The notes under the pieces were generated by a model. It worked only from the letters and a program-made list of their open reading frames with translations. It was not told where the DNA came from and made no database searches. The position numbers were made by a program, and so were the translations under genes. This document shows positions 1-8,918 of a stretch of DNA of 64,000 bases, one piece after another. This DNA is from Agrobacterium vitis (lineage in GTDB: Bacteria; Pseudomonadota; Alphaproteobacteria; Rhizobiales; Rhizobiaceae): the NCBI RefSeq assembly GCF_013337045.2, contig NZ_CP118263.1, forward strand, positions 93,891 to 157,890. Reading direction: 5' to 3'. The number at the start of each line of letters is the position of its first letter. The first letter of the stretch is position 1.

Positions 1-975
1 GACCTACGTCGGAAGAGGACCTGCATTTATCTTTGTGTCAGCCCAAATGATCTTGAGGTCGTAGCGCCGTTGATGCGCCTCCTCTTTCAGCAGGTTGTGT
101 CAATCCTTCAGCGAACGCTGCCTGTTAAGGATGAACGGCATGAGGTCCTGTTTCTCCTCGACGAGTTCAAGCATTTGGGCAAGCTGGAAGCGGTGGAAAC
201 GGCAATCACCACGATTGCCGGTTATAAGGGCCGCTTCATGTTTATTATACAGAGTCTGTCGGCCTTGACCGGAACTTATGATGAGGCCGGCAAGCAAAAT
301 TTCCTCAGCAATACGGGCGTGCAGGTATTCATGGCTACGGCTGACGACGAGACACCAACCTACATTTCTAAAGCTATCGGCGAATACACGTTCCAGGCTC
401 GCTCAACGTCATACAGCCAAGCTCGCATGTTTGATCATAACATCCAGATCTCCGATCAGGGTGCTCCTCTTTTGCGACCCGAACAAGTCCGCCTGCTCGA
501 CGACAACTACGAAATAGTCCTTATCAAGGGCCAGCCTCCTCTCAAACTCCGGAAGGTGCGATATTATTCCGATTTCATGTTGAAGCGGATTTTCGAAAGC
601 CAAGCGGGTTCCCTTCCCGAGCCCGCATCTTTGATGCTCCCGGAAGACACGAATCTCTTTGGCGACAATCTCAGTCAACGAGCAACTGGCACCACTATGC
701 TAGAGGCGGTGCAGATCGAACCGACAGACTATGGAGAAGCCGATACTTCCCTGAGTAAAACCATGGTTGATGGAGAGGATAGTGTCGCAATTGGGATGGA
801 GGTTTACCCTGGGTCAAACGAAGTTGGTGACATTGGCGAGTGCAGCGGTTCCGCCGCCGCCGAACCTGTGTCCGAGATGCCTCCGGAAATAGCTCCAGCA
901 CTATTGGCGCAACGCGAGCTCCTCGAGCAGATCATTTCGCTCCAGCGACGCGGTGAAATTGCGCCTGACACTTGA
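1..975 (+). CDS. virD4: VirD4 type IV coupling protein, 3' part
   Basis: The reading frame is already open at base 1 (frame 1, starting DLRRKRTCIYL), so this is the C-terminal ~324 residues of a protein of roughly 650-670. It is the TraG/VirD4-type ATPase that brings effector proteins and the VirD2-T-strand to the VirB channel at the inner membrane. The visible part holds the Walker B-type stretch FLLDEF (about residues 48-53 of this fragment) and the conserved core DETPTYISKAIG, STSYSQARM and ISDQGAPLLRPEQVR. The last ~110 residues are acidic and low-complexity, as in the variable tails of VirD4. virD5 follows 102 bases downstream on the same strand, as in a virD operon. Identification rests on close recall of VirD4 sequences. 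The N-terminal membrane segments and Walker A lie outside the window. Confidence 0.97.
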   Translation, partial: DLRRKRTCIYLCVSPNDLEVVAPLMRLLFQQVVSILQRTLPVKDERHEVLFLLDEFKHLGKLEAVETAITTIAGYKGRFMFIIQSLSALTGTYDEAGKQNFLSNTGVQVFMATADDETPTYISKAIGEYTFQARSTSYSQARMFDHNIQISDQGAPLLRPEQVRLLDDNYEIVLIKGQPPLKLRKVRYYSDFMLKRIFESQAGSLPEPASLMLPEDTNLFGDNLSQRATGTTMLEAVQIEPTDYGEADTSLSKTMVDGEDSVAIGMEVYPGSNEVGDIGECSGSAAAEPVSEMPPEIAPALLAQRELLEQIISLQRRGEIAPDT

Positions 976-1077
976 AATGCGTTGTGACGACATTTCCGAT
1001 CGAGCCTTGTGAGCGCCGTTAGATGCCAGTTCGTGAATTCATGACCAACGAAGTTTGCAGATTGATGAAACATCGCC

Positions 1078-3591
1078 ATGAACCCGCCGGGAAATTCAAA
1101 AATTGGGCTCACCGCGTCGGCTAGATCCTCGCCCGACGTTCACTCCGGAGTTAACCCTGTCCTTCGTCCCAAGGAGTTCAGGAACCGTTGTGCTGGCTCC
1201 TCATCTGGCAGTCAAACGGATCGCTGGGAAGAATCATCTGCATCTTTCTTTTACGATGGAATGAGACTGGGCGCTGCAGAGCGGTCGGCATACGAGGCCT
1301 GGAATGAAACGGGCCGACCGACGTGGAAAGACCTCGTGCTGAGTGCCCGTCTTAATGATATCGACAGTTCCGCTTGGAATTTCGATGGCAGACAAACGAC
1401 CTCGTCGGTTTTTGTCTATGAGGGTGTTCCTCTGGGGGAAGGAGAACGACGTGTCTACGAGGAATGGCCGGAGCCCGGACAGCCGGGGTGGCAAGAGCTC
1501 GTTGTGAACGCTCGCATTGCAGAACTACACCCGTCTGCTTCAGTTTCGCATGAGCGCGATCCCCCTGAAAGAAGCACGGAGTTCCGGTCCGATGCGCCCA
1601 AGCGCAAGCGGAAAGGCTCAATAGACCAAGACGAGAGTGTCCCTGCATCATTTTACTATGATGGGATGAGGCTCAGCTCACCCGAGCGCGAAGTATATGA
1701 CAACTGGAGCAAACCGGAACCACCTTCGTGGAGAGACCTGATAATAGACGCGCGTCTTGATGCTATTGACAGGTCCGCCTGGTTCCATGAATCGGGAGGC
1801 GCTTCGGTCTTTGAGTACGAAGGGATCCCGCTGGGTGAGGGGGAACGCCTGGCATATGAAAGGTGGCTGGAGCCCGCGCAGCCCGGATGGGAAGATCTCG
1901 TCGTGAACGCACGCGTTGCTGAATTAAACCAGTCTGATCGGACCTCGTGTGAGAACGAAAGTCTTGAAGCAGGAAAGGAACTTCCACCTGACGAATTGGA
2001 GGGCATGTTGGGCTCCCCAATTGACGGTGCGCAGGACGCTCGTGCATCCTTTGTGTATGATGGAGTGACACTCGGAGCGCCCGAGCGTGACGTGTACGAG
2101 AACTGGGACAAGCCCGAACGACCCTCATGGGAAGATCTAATCCTGGATGCCCGCCTCGCTGCGGTACAGGATTCCTCGATCTCAAGTTTGGCGCCTGGAG
2201 AAGAAACCAACTCAGCTTTCTTTTATGACGGGATTGCGCTGGGAAACGCGGAACTCCGGGCATACGCAAGGTGGAGGCAGCCTGCTCAACCGCGGTGGCA
2301 GAATTTGGTGGTGAACGCGCGTTTGTTGGAACTTGACCCTTCGGCTTGGATTCGCGATGAACATGACCCATTTGAGGAAGTCGAGGAGCTCAACTCGCCT
2401 TCGCGATCGACTTCCCCAAGTGAGGCCAAGCGCACTTTGGGTAAGCTTGATCTCAATCGACCGGCCCACAGATGTGAAAAAACTTCAAAAGAAACGTGTC
2501 AGACAGGGCCCGGGACGTGCCTACGGTCGGAGATGCGGAGCGCAGCTCATGTTGAACTTTCTGGACTGAACGCGTGTCGGGAGAACACAATTGCCAGTGG
2601 CCATGCTCTCAATGGCGGAGGCAAGATAAAGAGGCTCGGCTTCAAAAGCCACTTGACTGGAAACGGGGCTCTCCAAGGGCTGAATCCCGGTACGAAAGGA
2701 ACAGCGTCCGACGAAGGCGGACAAGTTGTTCCGCCAGTCCGATCCAGTTGCCCGAGAGGCGATAATATCGGCACATACGGAAGTCGTAGGAACGAACGGG
2801 CGCGGCTCGCTACCGAGACTGGACAATTCGAGTCGGAGCACATTTTTGGCTTTAAGGTGGTCCACGAAGTTTTACGCAGAACGAAAGAAGGCCGTCGTCT
2901 CGAAAGGCCAATGCCTGCCTATCTTGAATGTAAAGAGCTTCATCGGCAGCATGTTGGAACTGGATGGAGGCGAAGCGGGCTAGTTGGGCGTGGATGGACA
3001 GATGATTCCAGTTATCGCTCAGATCAACGAGCAACCTTGTCAGACCCTGTCGCGTCTGCTGAAGGTGCAGCGGCTTCAAACGGATATCAGTTGAATCAAC
3101 TGGGTTACGCACACCAACTCGCCAAGGATGGCCTGCAAAGCGTATCGTCCGACAGCGTTACTATGCCAATTCGTGTCGCAACAACCAGCTACAATTATAC
3201 GGTAAGCCGTGATCCCCTGCTGTCACCTCCCAGCAAAGAGCAAGAGCCGCCAGTGCTTCATCTTGGGCCTCGTGGGCAGACAGAAGCTGTACTCGCGCGC
3301 GAGACTGCACTGACCGGACAATGGCCAACGCGCGATCGTGAACGTGAAGTCTATGGAGAGTTCCTGGCCCTGTACGATTTCAAGATGAAACTTGAGACCA
3401 GCTCGCTCAGTGTACGGCAAAAGAGAAAGGAACTCGTCTCCGCGTTGGACCGAACCGCCAGTTTGATAGGGGCGGCGCCTTTGAAAGCTCAGTCGCAAAG
3501 CGCGGAACACTATAATACGGCTGAGTTGCCAGACGAACGGCGGGAGTATGATCCGCGCGAGCGAGGCCGACGAAGCCTCTTTCAGCGCTGA
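1078..3591 (+). CDS. virD5: VirD5 effector protein
   Basis: This 837-residue protein matches the usual VirD5 length (about 830-840). VirD5 is exported to the plant cell and acts in the nucleus. The N-terminal half holds six related ~45-residue units of the form FxYDGxxLGxxERxxYxxWxxPxxPxWxxLxxxARLxxxxxSAW. They start near residues 56, 110, 190, 243, 323 and 379 and alternate between two subtypes (an FYDGMRLG type and a VYEGVPLG type), giving three tandem pairs. A basic PKRKRKG cluster near residue 174 could serve as a nuclear localisation signal. The C-terminus is rich in arginine (RERGRRSLFQR), as expected for a VirB/D4 export signal. The gene lies just after virD4 on the same strand. The Shine-Dalgarno before ATG 1078 is weak, so the start is the likely but not the only one. 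Confidence 0.93.
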   Translation: MNPPGNSKIGLTASARSSPDVHSGVNPVLRPKEFRNRCAGSSSGSQTDRWEESSASFFYDGMRLGAAERSAYEAWNETGRPTWKDLVLSARLNDIDSSAWNFDGRQTTSSVFVYEGVPLGEGERRVYEEWPEPGQPGWQELVVNARIAELHPSASVSHERDPPERSTEFRSDAPKRKRKGSIDQDESVPASFYYDGMRLSSPEREVYDNWSKPEPPSWRDLIIDARLDAIDRSAWFHESGGASVFEYEGIPLGEGERLAYERWLEPAQPGWEDLVVNARVAELNQSDRTSCENESLEAGKELPPDELEGMLGSPIDGAQDARASFVYDGVTLGAPERDVYENWDKPERPSWEDLILDARLAAVQDSSISSLAPGEETNSAFFYDGIALGNAELRAYARWRQPAQPRWQNLVVNARLLELDPSAWIRDEHDPFEEVEELNSPSRSTSPSEAKRTLGKLDLNRPAHRCEKTSKETCQTGPGTCLRSEMRSAAHVELSGLNACRENTIASGHALNGGGKIKRLGFKSHLTGNGALQGLNPGTKGTASDEGGQVVPPVRSSCPRGDNIGTYGSRRNERARLATETGQFESEHIFGFKVVHEVLRRTKEGRRLERPMPAYLECKELHRQHVGTGWRRSGLVGRGWTDDSSYRSDQRATLSDPVASAEGAAASNGYQLNQLGYAHQLAKDGLQSVSSDSVTMPIRVATTSYNYTVSRDPLLSPPSKEQEPPVLHLGPRGQTEAVLARETALTGQWPTRDREREVYGEFLALYDFKMKLETSSLSVRQKRKELVSALDRTASLIGAAPLKAQSQSAEHYNTAELPDERREYDPRERGRRSLFQR

Positions 3592-4013
3592 CGGTGGTAC
3601 AGGAATGACCAACCGATATCTGCAGGCCACCGCGTGCCGATCCTCTCCGGAAAATCGCGTCGAAGATATCTGTGCTTGGCCGTTTGCCCTTTTCGCATGA
3701 GAACTACCAGATCGCGCAAAGCTGAACGAGGGTTACAGATGAAACGATAAACCCGTTCAACAATTTGGTCCCGGATGGTAGTTTCGACATGTTGTCGATT
3801 TCCATCCGGACTCTGAATTATGCTGCAGGAAAGACCTGCTGGCACAGGAATCCGGAGAGATCAACAGGCTGTCACGACTGGCCATCGGACGACTCGCGCC
3901 CCGTGTCGCTGAGTTAATCGGCACCGCCACGTAGAGCAACCGTTCACGAATGACCGTGATTGACTGGAGCAGCAATCAACAGGAGCCGGGCTCTGCCCTG
4001 CAGGAGAACAAAA
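3592..4013 (+). promoter_or_regulatory. virE promoter region
   Basis: This 422-base gap between virD5 and virE1 has no convincing gene. It should hold the VirG-activated virE promoter. A 14-base sequence at 3732-3745 (GTTACAGATGAAAC) matches the degenerate vir box RYTNCAATTGNAAY at 12 of 14 positions. The rest of the interval shows nothing else I can name. Confidence 0.75.
3732..3745 (+). promoter_or_regulatory. vir box (VirG-binding site) upstream of virE1
   Basis: GTTACAGATGAAAC agrees with the vir box consensus except at the two central AT positions. It lies 268 bases upstream of the virE1 start. Spacing to a promoter cannot be fixed from the sequence alone. Confidence 0.6.
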
Positions 4014-4202
4014 ATGGCGATAGTCAAACTCAATCCCAGCAATAGCAGCAATTCCTCGTCGCCCGAGACACATCGAGAAATCCAACAGAAAAAGACCGAT
4101 AATCACGAACCAAGCGGTTTCACACAGTTGGACCTCGACATGATCGAGCTGGAGAATTTTGTTCATCAGTGCCCGCTTCCCAACGAAGACCTGGCTGACT
4201 GA
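4014..4202 (+). CDS. virE1: VirE1, secretion chaperone of VirE2
   Basis: This small acidic protein (62 residues) keeps VirE2 soluble and export-competent in the bacterium and masks its single-strand-DNA-binding surface. The C-terminal half GFTQLDLDMIELENFVHQC is the conserved helix that binds VirE2. The start at 4014 is chosen because an AGGAG lies just upstream (caggagaacaaaaATG). An upstream in-frame ATG at 3960 would add 18 residues unlike VirE1. The stop is followed 13 bases later by the virE2 start, with AAAGGAG between, so the two are co-translated in one operon. Length and position match VirE1 of other Ti plasmids. Confidence 0.93.
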   Translation: MAIVKLNPSNSSNSSSPETHREIQQKKTDNHEPSGFTQLDLDMIELENFVHQCPLPNEDLAD

Positions 4203-4215
4203 AAGGAGTTCGATA

Positions 4216-5817
4216 ATGAATCCGAACAGTGAAGGCAGTGATGAAAACAGCGTCGTAGTGGGCGTGCACAGCATCGAAACTGCCAATGACGGTTCCACCA
4301 AGCGGCAGAAGATAGTCAATTCCGACACGACCAACGATTTCGAGATGGTGAGTAGCCAAGAAACCCACGAGTTTGGCGACCACGGCAGCAGCTCCGCTCA
4401 GACTGAAAGCCTCGAGTCCCGTCTGCATGAGACGAGCTCCCACCTTACGCAAGCTGACACACACAATGATTTATCCAGCTTGTTTGCAAACATGGCATTG
4501 CCGGGTCACGACCGGCGGCCAGATGAGTATATTCTTGTCCGACAAACCGGAGGTGACGCGGTCGCCGGTGTCACTAAAGGTAACCTCGAACATCTACCGA
4601 CCAAGGCGGAATTTAATGCGAGCTGCCGTCTCTACAGGGACGGAGCAGGCAACTACTTTCCGCCGCCGCTCGCATTTGAAAGGATTGCCGCTCCGCAGGA
4701 ACTCGATACAAAATCGCGTTTTCAACACAAGCTGGAAGTGTGGAATCGCGCTCATGCCGAGATGGGTATCACGGGTACCAATATTTTTTATCAGACAGAT
4801 AAAAATATAAAGCTTGATCAAAACTACAGATTGAAGCCAGAAGATCGGTATATACAAACAGAGAAATATGGCCGCAGAGAAGTTCAAAAGCGCTATGAAC
4901 ACGAATTCCAGGCAGGATCGCTGCTCCCTGACATTCTGATCAAGACTCCGCAAAACGATATCCATTTCGTCTACAGGTTCGCAGGTGACAACTATGCGAA
5001 TAAACCCTTCGATGAATTCCAACGCACCATAAAGGCCCAATATGGCAACGACACCGAGATCAAGCTTAGGTCGAAGTCAGGTATTATGCATGATTCCAAA
5101 TACTTGGAAGCATGGGAAAAAGGCAGCGCGGATGTACGCTTTGCCGAGTTTGCAGGAGAGAATCGAGCCCACAACAAACAATTGCCGCTCGCGACGGTCA
5201 ATATGGGACGGCAGCCAGACGGGAGCGGCGGGATGACTCGCGATCGCTTGGTTAGTGTTGGTTTCCTGATGCACAACGCACCCAATTCCCCCTGGGCGCT
5301 AGCGTTGAAAAAGGGAGAATTATGGGATCGCGTTCAAGTCCTTGCTCGCGACGGAAACCGTTATATGACACCTCCCAGACTGGAATATTCCGATCCCGAA
5401 CACTTCACGCAGTTGATGGGCCGAGTCGGATTGCCCCTTTCGATGGGCCGACAAAGCCATGCGAACACCGTCAAGTTTGAACGGTTTACCGAGCAGGCAG
5501 CGGTGATTGCTTCGAATGGCGCGGATCTACGCGACATTCGAGACCTCTCTCCGGACAAAGTGCAGCAGCTGACGGATAAAGATGTGCTCATTGCGGATCG
5601 CAATGAAAAAAGCCAGCGGACCGGCACCTATACGAGCGCTGCGGAATATAAGCGCCTTATGATGAAGCTGCCAGAGGACGCTGCCCAACTGCTTGGCGGT
5701 CCCGCCGATAAGTATTCACGTGATTTTGTCCGCCCAGAGCCCACTTCCCGACCGATCATTGATAGCCGTCGGAGCTACGAAAGTCGGCCGCGGGGCCAAA
5801 CTGAAAACAGCCTGTGA
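4216..5817 (+). CDS. virE2: VirE2 single-strand DNA-binding effector
   Basis: VirE2 (533 residues) is exported separately and coats the T-strand in the plant cell, protecting it and helping nuclear import. The sequence matches the family over its length. Marks include LPGHDRRPDEYILVRQTG, the two bipartite nuclear-localisation/ssDNA-binding regions (around residues 205-226, PEDRYIQTEKYGRR; around 273-289, YGNDTEIKLRSKSG) and the C-terminal export signal region RSYESRPRGQ. The start is ATG 4216, preceded by AAAGGAG at 4202-4208. A longer in-frame start at 4159 would run back into virE1 and is rejected. The N-terminal ~75 residues are the most divergent part, as usual for this family. Confidence 0.97.
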   Translation: MNPNSEGSDENSVVVGVHSIETANDGSTKRQKIVNSDTTNDFEMVSSQETHEFGDHGSSSAQTESLESRLHETSSHLTQADTHNDLSSLFANMALPGHDRRPDEYILVRQTGGDAVAGVTKGNLEHLPTKAEFNASCRLYRDGAGNYFPPPLAFERIAAPQELDTKSRFQHKLEVWNRAHAEMGITGTNIFYQTDKNIKLDQNYRLKPEDRYIQTEKYGRREVQKRYEHEFQAGSLLPDILIKTPQNDIHFVYRFAGDNYANKPFDEFQRTIKAQYGNDTEIKLRSKSGIMHDSKYLEAWEKGSADVRFAEFAGENRAHNKQLPLATVNMGRQPDGSGGMTRDRLVSVGFLMHNAPNSPWALALKKGELWDRVQVLARDGNRYMTPPRLEYSDPEHFTQLMGRVGLPLSMGRQSHANTVKFERFTEQAAVIASNGADLRDIRDLSPDKVQQLTDKDVLIADRNEKSQRTGTYTSAAEYKRLMMKLPEDAAQLLGGPADKYSRDFVRPEPTSRPIIDSRRSYESRPRGQTENSL

Positions 5818-5884
5818 CTTTGCTACTGCCGCGCCGGCAATGAGACTTGTCACGTCACAAGCATCTGATTGAAAGAGCTTAGTC

Positions 5885-7702
5885 ATGGTCAACATCACAA
5901 AGAAAACGGTCGCGAAATCCCCTACAATCGACATGCGCCGCGCTACTCAGCGCCTGGTTGAGCAAATGCGCAACGCGGTGCTTACGGAAGAGAAGGCAAT
6001 GAAGCGGCGCGGGCGGTTCGAAGCTCCGCAGAAGAAGCAAAAATACGCTGCGGATATTCGGCTCGTCGACAAGTTGGGCGCCAGCTTTCGGGGTGAAATC
6101 AGCTATAAACTTCTCGGAAATAAAAGGCTGCGAGTTGACAACGCAAGAGAATTGACGCGCGAGCACGGCCTACTAAGAAAAAACATGAAAGTTTTGAAGC
6201 GTAACCTGGAGACAGGAGCGTTTTATTTGAGTCTTCACGAAAGGAAGACGTGGGCAAGTGTTACCAGGCATCAATACGGTGAGGACGGCACTCTTCGTAC
6301 AAAGCATGTAAAACATAGAGACGGACGTTTTGAGGAAAAATGGGAGCGGGACGAAAACGACACCCTGATCCGTACACGGTATGTCAACCGAGGCAGGCTC
6401 AACCGGCGGCTGTTTCAGGCCACGTCCGAAGAGATGACTGCGCCTTACCGCAGTGGACGAGAGAACAGACTTTATCGCAAACTAACCCGACAAGTAGGTT
6501 CCAAACGGGAAACATTTGAGCGGGACGACAAAGGTAATCTTGAACTTATCGCTCGCAAAGGACTTGGTTTTTCCAAGAATTCAACAAAATCGGAAGATCA
6601 CAATACCTCATATACAAAGATTCGGAAACTTGGGGGCACTTTCAGCAAATCTTATAGATCTCTCCTGGACAAGGAAGGTAATGAACTGGGCCGAGATATC
6701 TTAAGTCACCGGCGGCTGTTCAATAAGAGATCGGCGATCTACGACGACGCCACAGGGGAACTGAAAGGCACTAAACATACTTTCGGCAAGCTTTATAAAA
6801 ATGAAGCCGAATACCTGAGCGATCAGGTGATTAAAGTTTCGAAAAAAATACTTGGCGTGACAGTTCAACGGAGGCTGCGGGGGCTAAATGAGCAAGAACA
6901 CGACGCCCAGACACTGCGCGCGTCAGAGTCCGTCCGTCATAAGCAGGCTTGGCAGGAGCGCGAGGCTGCTTCCAAATTCCCGACTCCAGATCGTCAAGCG
7001 AGAGTGGTGACTTTGGACGATAGCCGAGCGTTGCACATTCTCCCGCACCACAATCAAACCGGAGTGCAAGCGGGAACAAGCCTGTCGGAGCCTGTGGAAC
7101 ATCAGTTCTCGCCAACTTATCCGGAATCAAAGGTTCCGGCTCCTCTTCAGTTGGAGGGAATAGAGGGGCAGGGCAAACTCGAGGCATCGTCACACGTGTT
7201 ATCCGGTGTGCGAGAACCGGCAAAAAAGGTGGATTCTCAGGGCCAGTCGGTGCCGTTAGTGCCGAACAGTCATGCGTTAGATCAAGGACACCAGGAGCTG
7301 TTGAACCTCCTGCAGAGTGTGCCAGTCCCGACTCTGCCAGCACATAATGGCGACGGGCTTGGGTACGATAACCCTGGTACATCCTTGCCAGAAAGCTCTG
7401 TGGCGGAGAGCTTGGTCCATGAACCTTCGGAGGGGCATGTGGGACGTGATCGCTTGACTAACGCCTCCATCGATCCACAAGCATTATTCGGCGAACCGGA
7501 ATTGTCGCGCCTTTCAGAATTTAGACCAGCATCTCCCTCGCGAGTCGACCACCTGACAGGCTCGGAACAGGAAGCGTTGCTGAATGAGTTGCTTGGTATA
7601 CCGCTACCTGTTTCTTCGCAGACGGTCGAACCGCGGGAGCTCAACACTCCTGAAAATTCGCGGAGTCGAGAACGCTCGGCGTCACGAGGTTTTTCACTCT
7701 AG
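5885..7702 (+). CDS. virE3: VirE3 effector protein
   Basis: VirE3 (605 residues here) is exported by the VirB/D4 system and acts in the plant, where it can partly replace the host protein VIP1 in VirE2 import and can affect transcription. Seen here: a basic N-terminal half with the KKQK cluster near residue 45 and many Arg/Lys blocks, repeated motifs of the DGTLRTKHV type, and a C-terminal half rich in Pro, Ser and Glu. Two related segments in the C-terminal part (HQELLNLLQSVPVPTLP and EQEALLNELLGIPLPVS) form an imperfect repeat. The end RSRERSASRGFSL is an arginine-rich export signal. It lies 67 bases after virE2 in the same operon. It is somewhat shorter than the ~670 residues I recall for other VirE3 proteins. 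Confidence 0.93.
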   Translation: MVNITKKTVAKSPTIDMRRATQRLVEQMRNAVLTEEKAMKRRGRFEAPQKKQKYAADIRLVDKLGASFRGEISYKLLGNKRLRVDNARELTREHGLLRKNMKVLKRNLETGAFYLSLHERKTWASVTRHQYGEDGTLRTKHVKHRDGRFEEKWERDENDTLIRTRYVNRGRLNRRLFQATSEEMTAPYRSGRENRLYRKLTRQVGSKRETFERDDKGNLELIARKGLGFSKNSTKSEDHNTSYTKIRKLGGTFSKSYRSLLDKEGNELGRDILSHRRLFNKRSAIYDDATGELKGTKHTFGKLYKNEAEYLSDQVIKVSKKILGVTVQRRLRGLNEQEHDAQTLRASESVRHKQAWQEREAASKFPTPDRQARVVTLDDSRALHILPHHNQTGVQAGTSLSEPVEHQFSPTYPESKVPAPLQLEGIEGQGKLEASSHVLSGVREPAKKVDSQGQSVPLVPNSHALDQGHQELLNLLQSVPVPTLPAHNGDGLGYDNPGTSLPESSVAESLVHEPSEGHVGRDRLTNASIDPQALFGEPELSRLSEFRPASPSRVDHLTGSEQEALLNELLGIPLPVSSQTVEPRELNTPENSRSRERSASRGFSL

Positions 7703-8345
7703 ACGGATTCACATACCAAGCAGCTCGAGCCTTCCGCCAGCGGAGCTGCGGGCTGAGACCGCCTTGCCAGGCTTGATGCGATAAGGGCCTTGGTCGCCAC
7801 CATGATCCGTACGCGGTTCTTCCATGCGACCAAGCTGAAGAGCGGCATGTAGTAGAGCAGGTTGATTTCGTCCGGGTTCACCGGGTCAACACCGGTGCCC
7901 ATCAACTCGGCGTCCACCATTACACTGAACAGATGGGTCTTTCTAATTGCAGATGGGGAGTCAAAATTGTTTTTTTGCATTCCGCTGCCGGGTCTATCGC
8001 GGAAAACGCCTGTCGCCCCCTCAAGGAGCTGGCCTTTCCACTGTTTATATGAGGTTTGTCAATCAGGGTGTTGATTAGGGAGGCATCTTGGCTTCTCCGA
8101 TAGACTGCTCCAGATGTGAACCCTTGCGTGACGCGGCTTTTGAGCTAGCCGGATCCAGCTTATATACGGTCGCTGTGATGAGCAGCAGCACCAACATCCT
8201 GCTTTCGACGGACAGGGTTCAGGTGGACGATACCATACTTAAATATCGGCGTTTTGAATGCCAAACAGTGGATCGGCTCGCCCCACCTGGGGTCTTCCAG
8301 GACTGATCACATCCTGGAGGATGGCGGAATTTGAACGGTGGACGA
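7703..8345. other. Interval after virE3 without a recognisable gene
   Basis: No known vir gene, and in particular no virF, can be recognised between virE3 and the mobile elements. The GC-richer part at about 7740-7940 has a minus-strand frame (stop near 7699) reading MVDAELMGTGVDPVNPDEINLLYY and onward that I cannot assign. It looks like a scrap of a chromosomal or plasmid gene. Composition shifts along the interval suggest several joined fragments. Confidence 0.5.
8088..8306 (+). CDS. Unrecognised small ORF, 72 residues
   Basis: A TTG start at 8088 sits 4-5 bases after AGGGAGG, a good Shine-Dalgarno, and opens a 72-residue frame. The N-terminus contains CSRC. No family is recognised. The protein has no membrane segment or signal peptide. 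It could be a fragment of an older gene in this rearranged zone. The only support is the ribosome-binding site. Confidence 0.25.
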   Translation: MASPIDCSRCEPLRDAAFELAGSSLYTVAVMSSSTNILLSTDRVQVDDTILKYRRFECQTVDRLAPPGVFQD

Positions 8346-8540
8346 TCAGGCAGGCTGCACGATAGCCCCCTCGATGACCACGCCTGCGGTGATATATTTC
8401 CATAGGGCAACGAGTAGCTTGCGGGCAAGAGCGACAATCGCTGGCTGCTTATGTCGGCCGCCCGTTTGCGCCATTCGCTGCTTGAACCATACGGCGAGCG
8501 CCGATTGCGGCTGACGTCTTATGCGTCGACTTTGTACCGT
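8346..8540 (-). pseudogene. IS110-family transposase, C-terminal remnant
   Basis: On the minus strand the frame reads SALAVWFKQRM, then KQPAIVALARKLLVALWKYI, and ends near GVVIEGAIVQPA and a stop at 8346-8348. The block 'AIVALARKLxVALWxY' with a short tail is typical of the C-terminus of IS116/IS110/IS902-type transposases. An in-frame stop at 8541-8543 ends the similarity upstream, so only ~65 residues survive. It is a different copy from the IS110-type gene at 9501-10620. Confidence 0.6.
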
Positions 8541-8629
8541 TCACGGCGTCGTACCTGTGACGGCGGGAGCAGTCTTCGCCTTCCGGGGCAGATTGCCTCG
8601 GGATCTGCAAGGAAGCTTCACCGGACGCA

Positions 8630-8637
8630 AGCGACGC
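8630..8637 (+). repeat. Target-site duplication, left copy (AGCGACGC)
   Basis: AGCGACGC directly precedes the left inverted end of the IS66-family element. The same eight bases follow the right end at 11262-11269. An 8-bp duplication is what IS66-family transposition produces. Confidence 0.9.
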
Positions 8638-8741
8638 GTGAGCGTCCGGTGAGCTGTTTTTGCTGATCGGGCAAATCAGGCGATGTTCTGGCATTCGAAC
8701 CAGCATTAGTGCTGACATTAATACCAGAACAAAGAGGTTTC

Positions 8742-8918
8742 ATGGCTCGCATGGAGATCATGTCCGGTACCGAGCGCAGGCGGCGCTGGTCGGACGAGGC
8801 GAAGCTGAGGATACTGGCGGAAGCTGATGAACCCGGTGCTCGCATTGGTGAGGTGGCGCGCCGGCATGACGTTCATCCTGGCCAGATCCGCTTGTGGCGG
8901 AGGTCGTTCATCCGAAAA
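8742..8918 (+). pseudogene. IS66 tnpA (OrfA) remnant, N-terminal part
   Basis: The frame from ATG 8742 reads MARMEIMSGTERRRRWSDE, then RILAEADEPGARIGEVARRH and DVHPGQIRLWRRSF. This is the helix-turn-helix start of IS66-family OrfA (usually ~110-140 residues). Similarity stops at about 8918 and the frame runs into unrelated sequence to a stop at 8973-8975. The protein therefore lost its C-terminal half at a junction. Confidence 0.75.
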
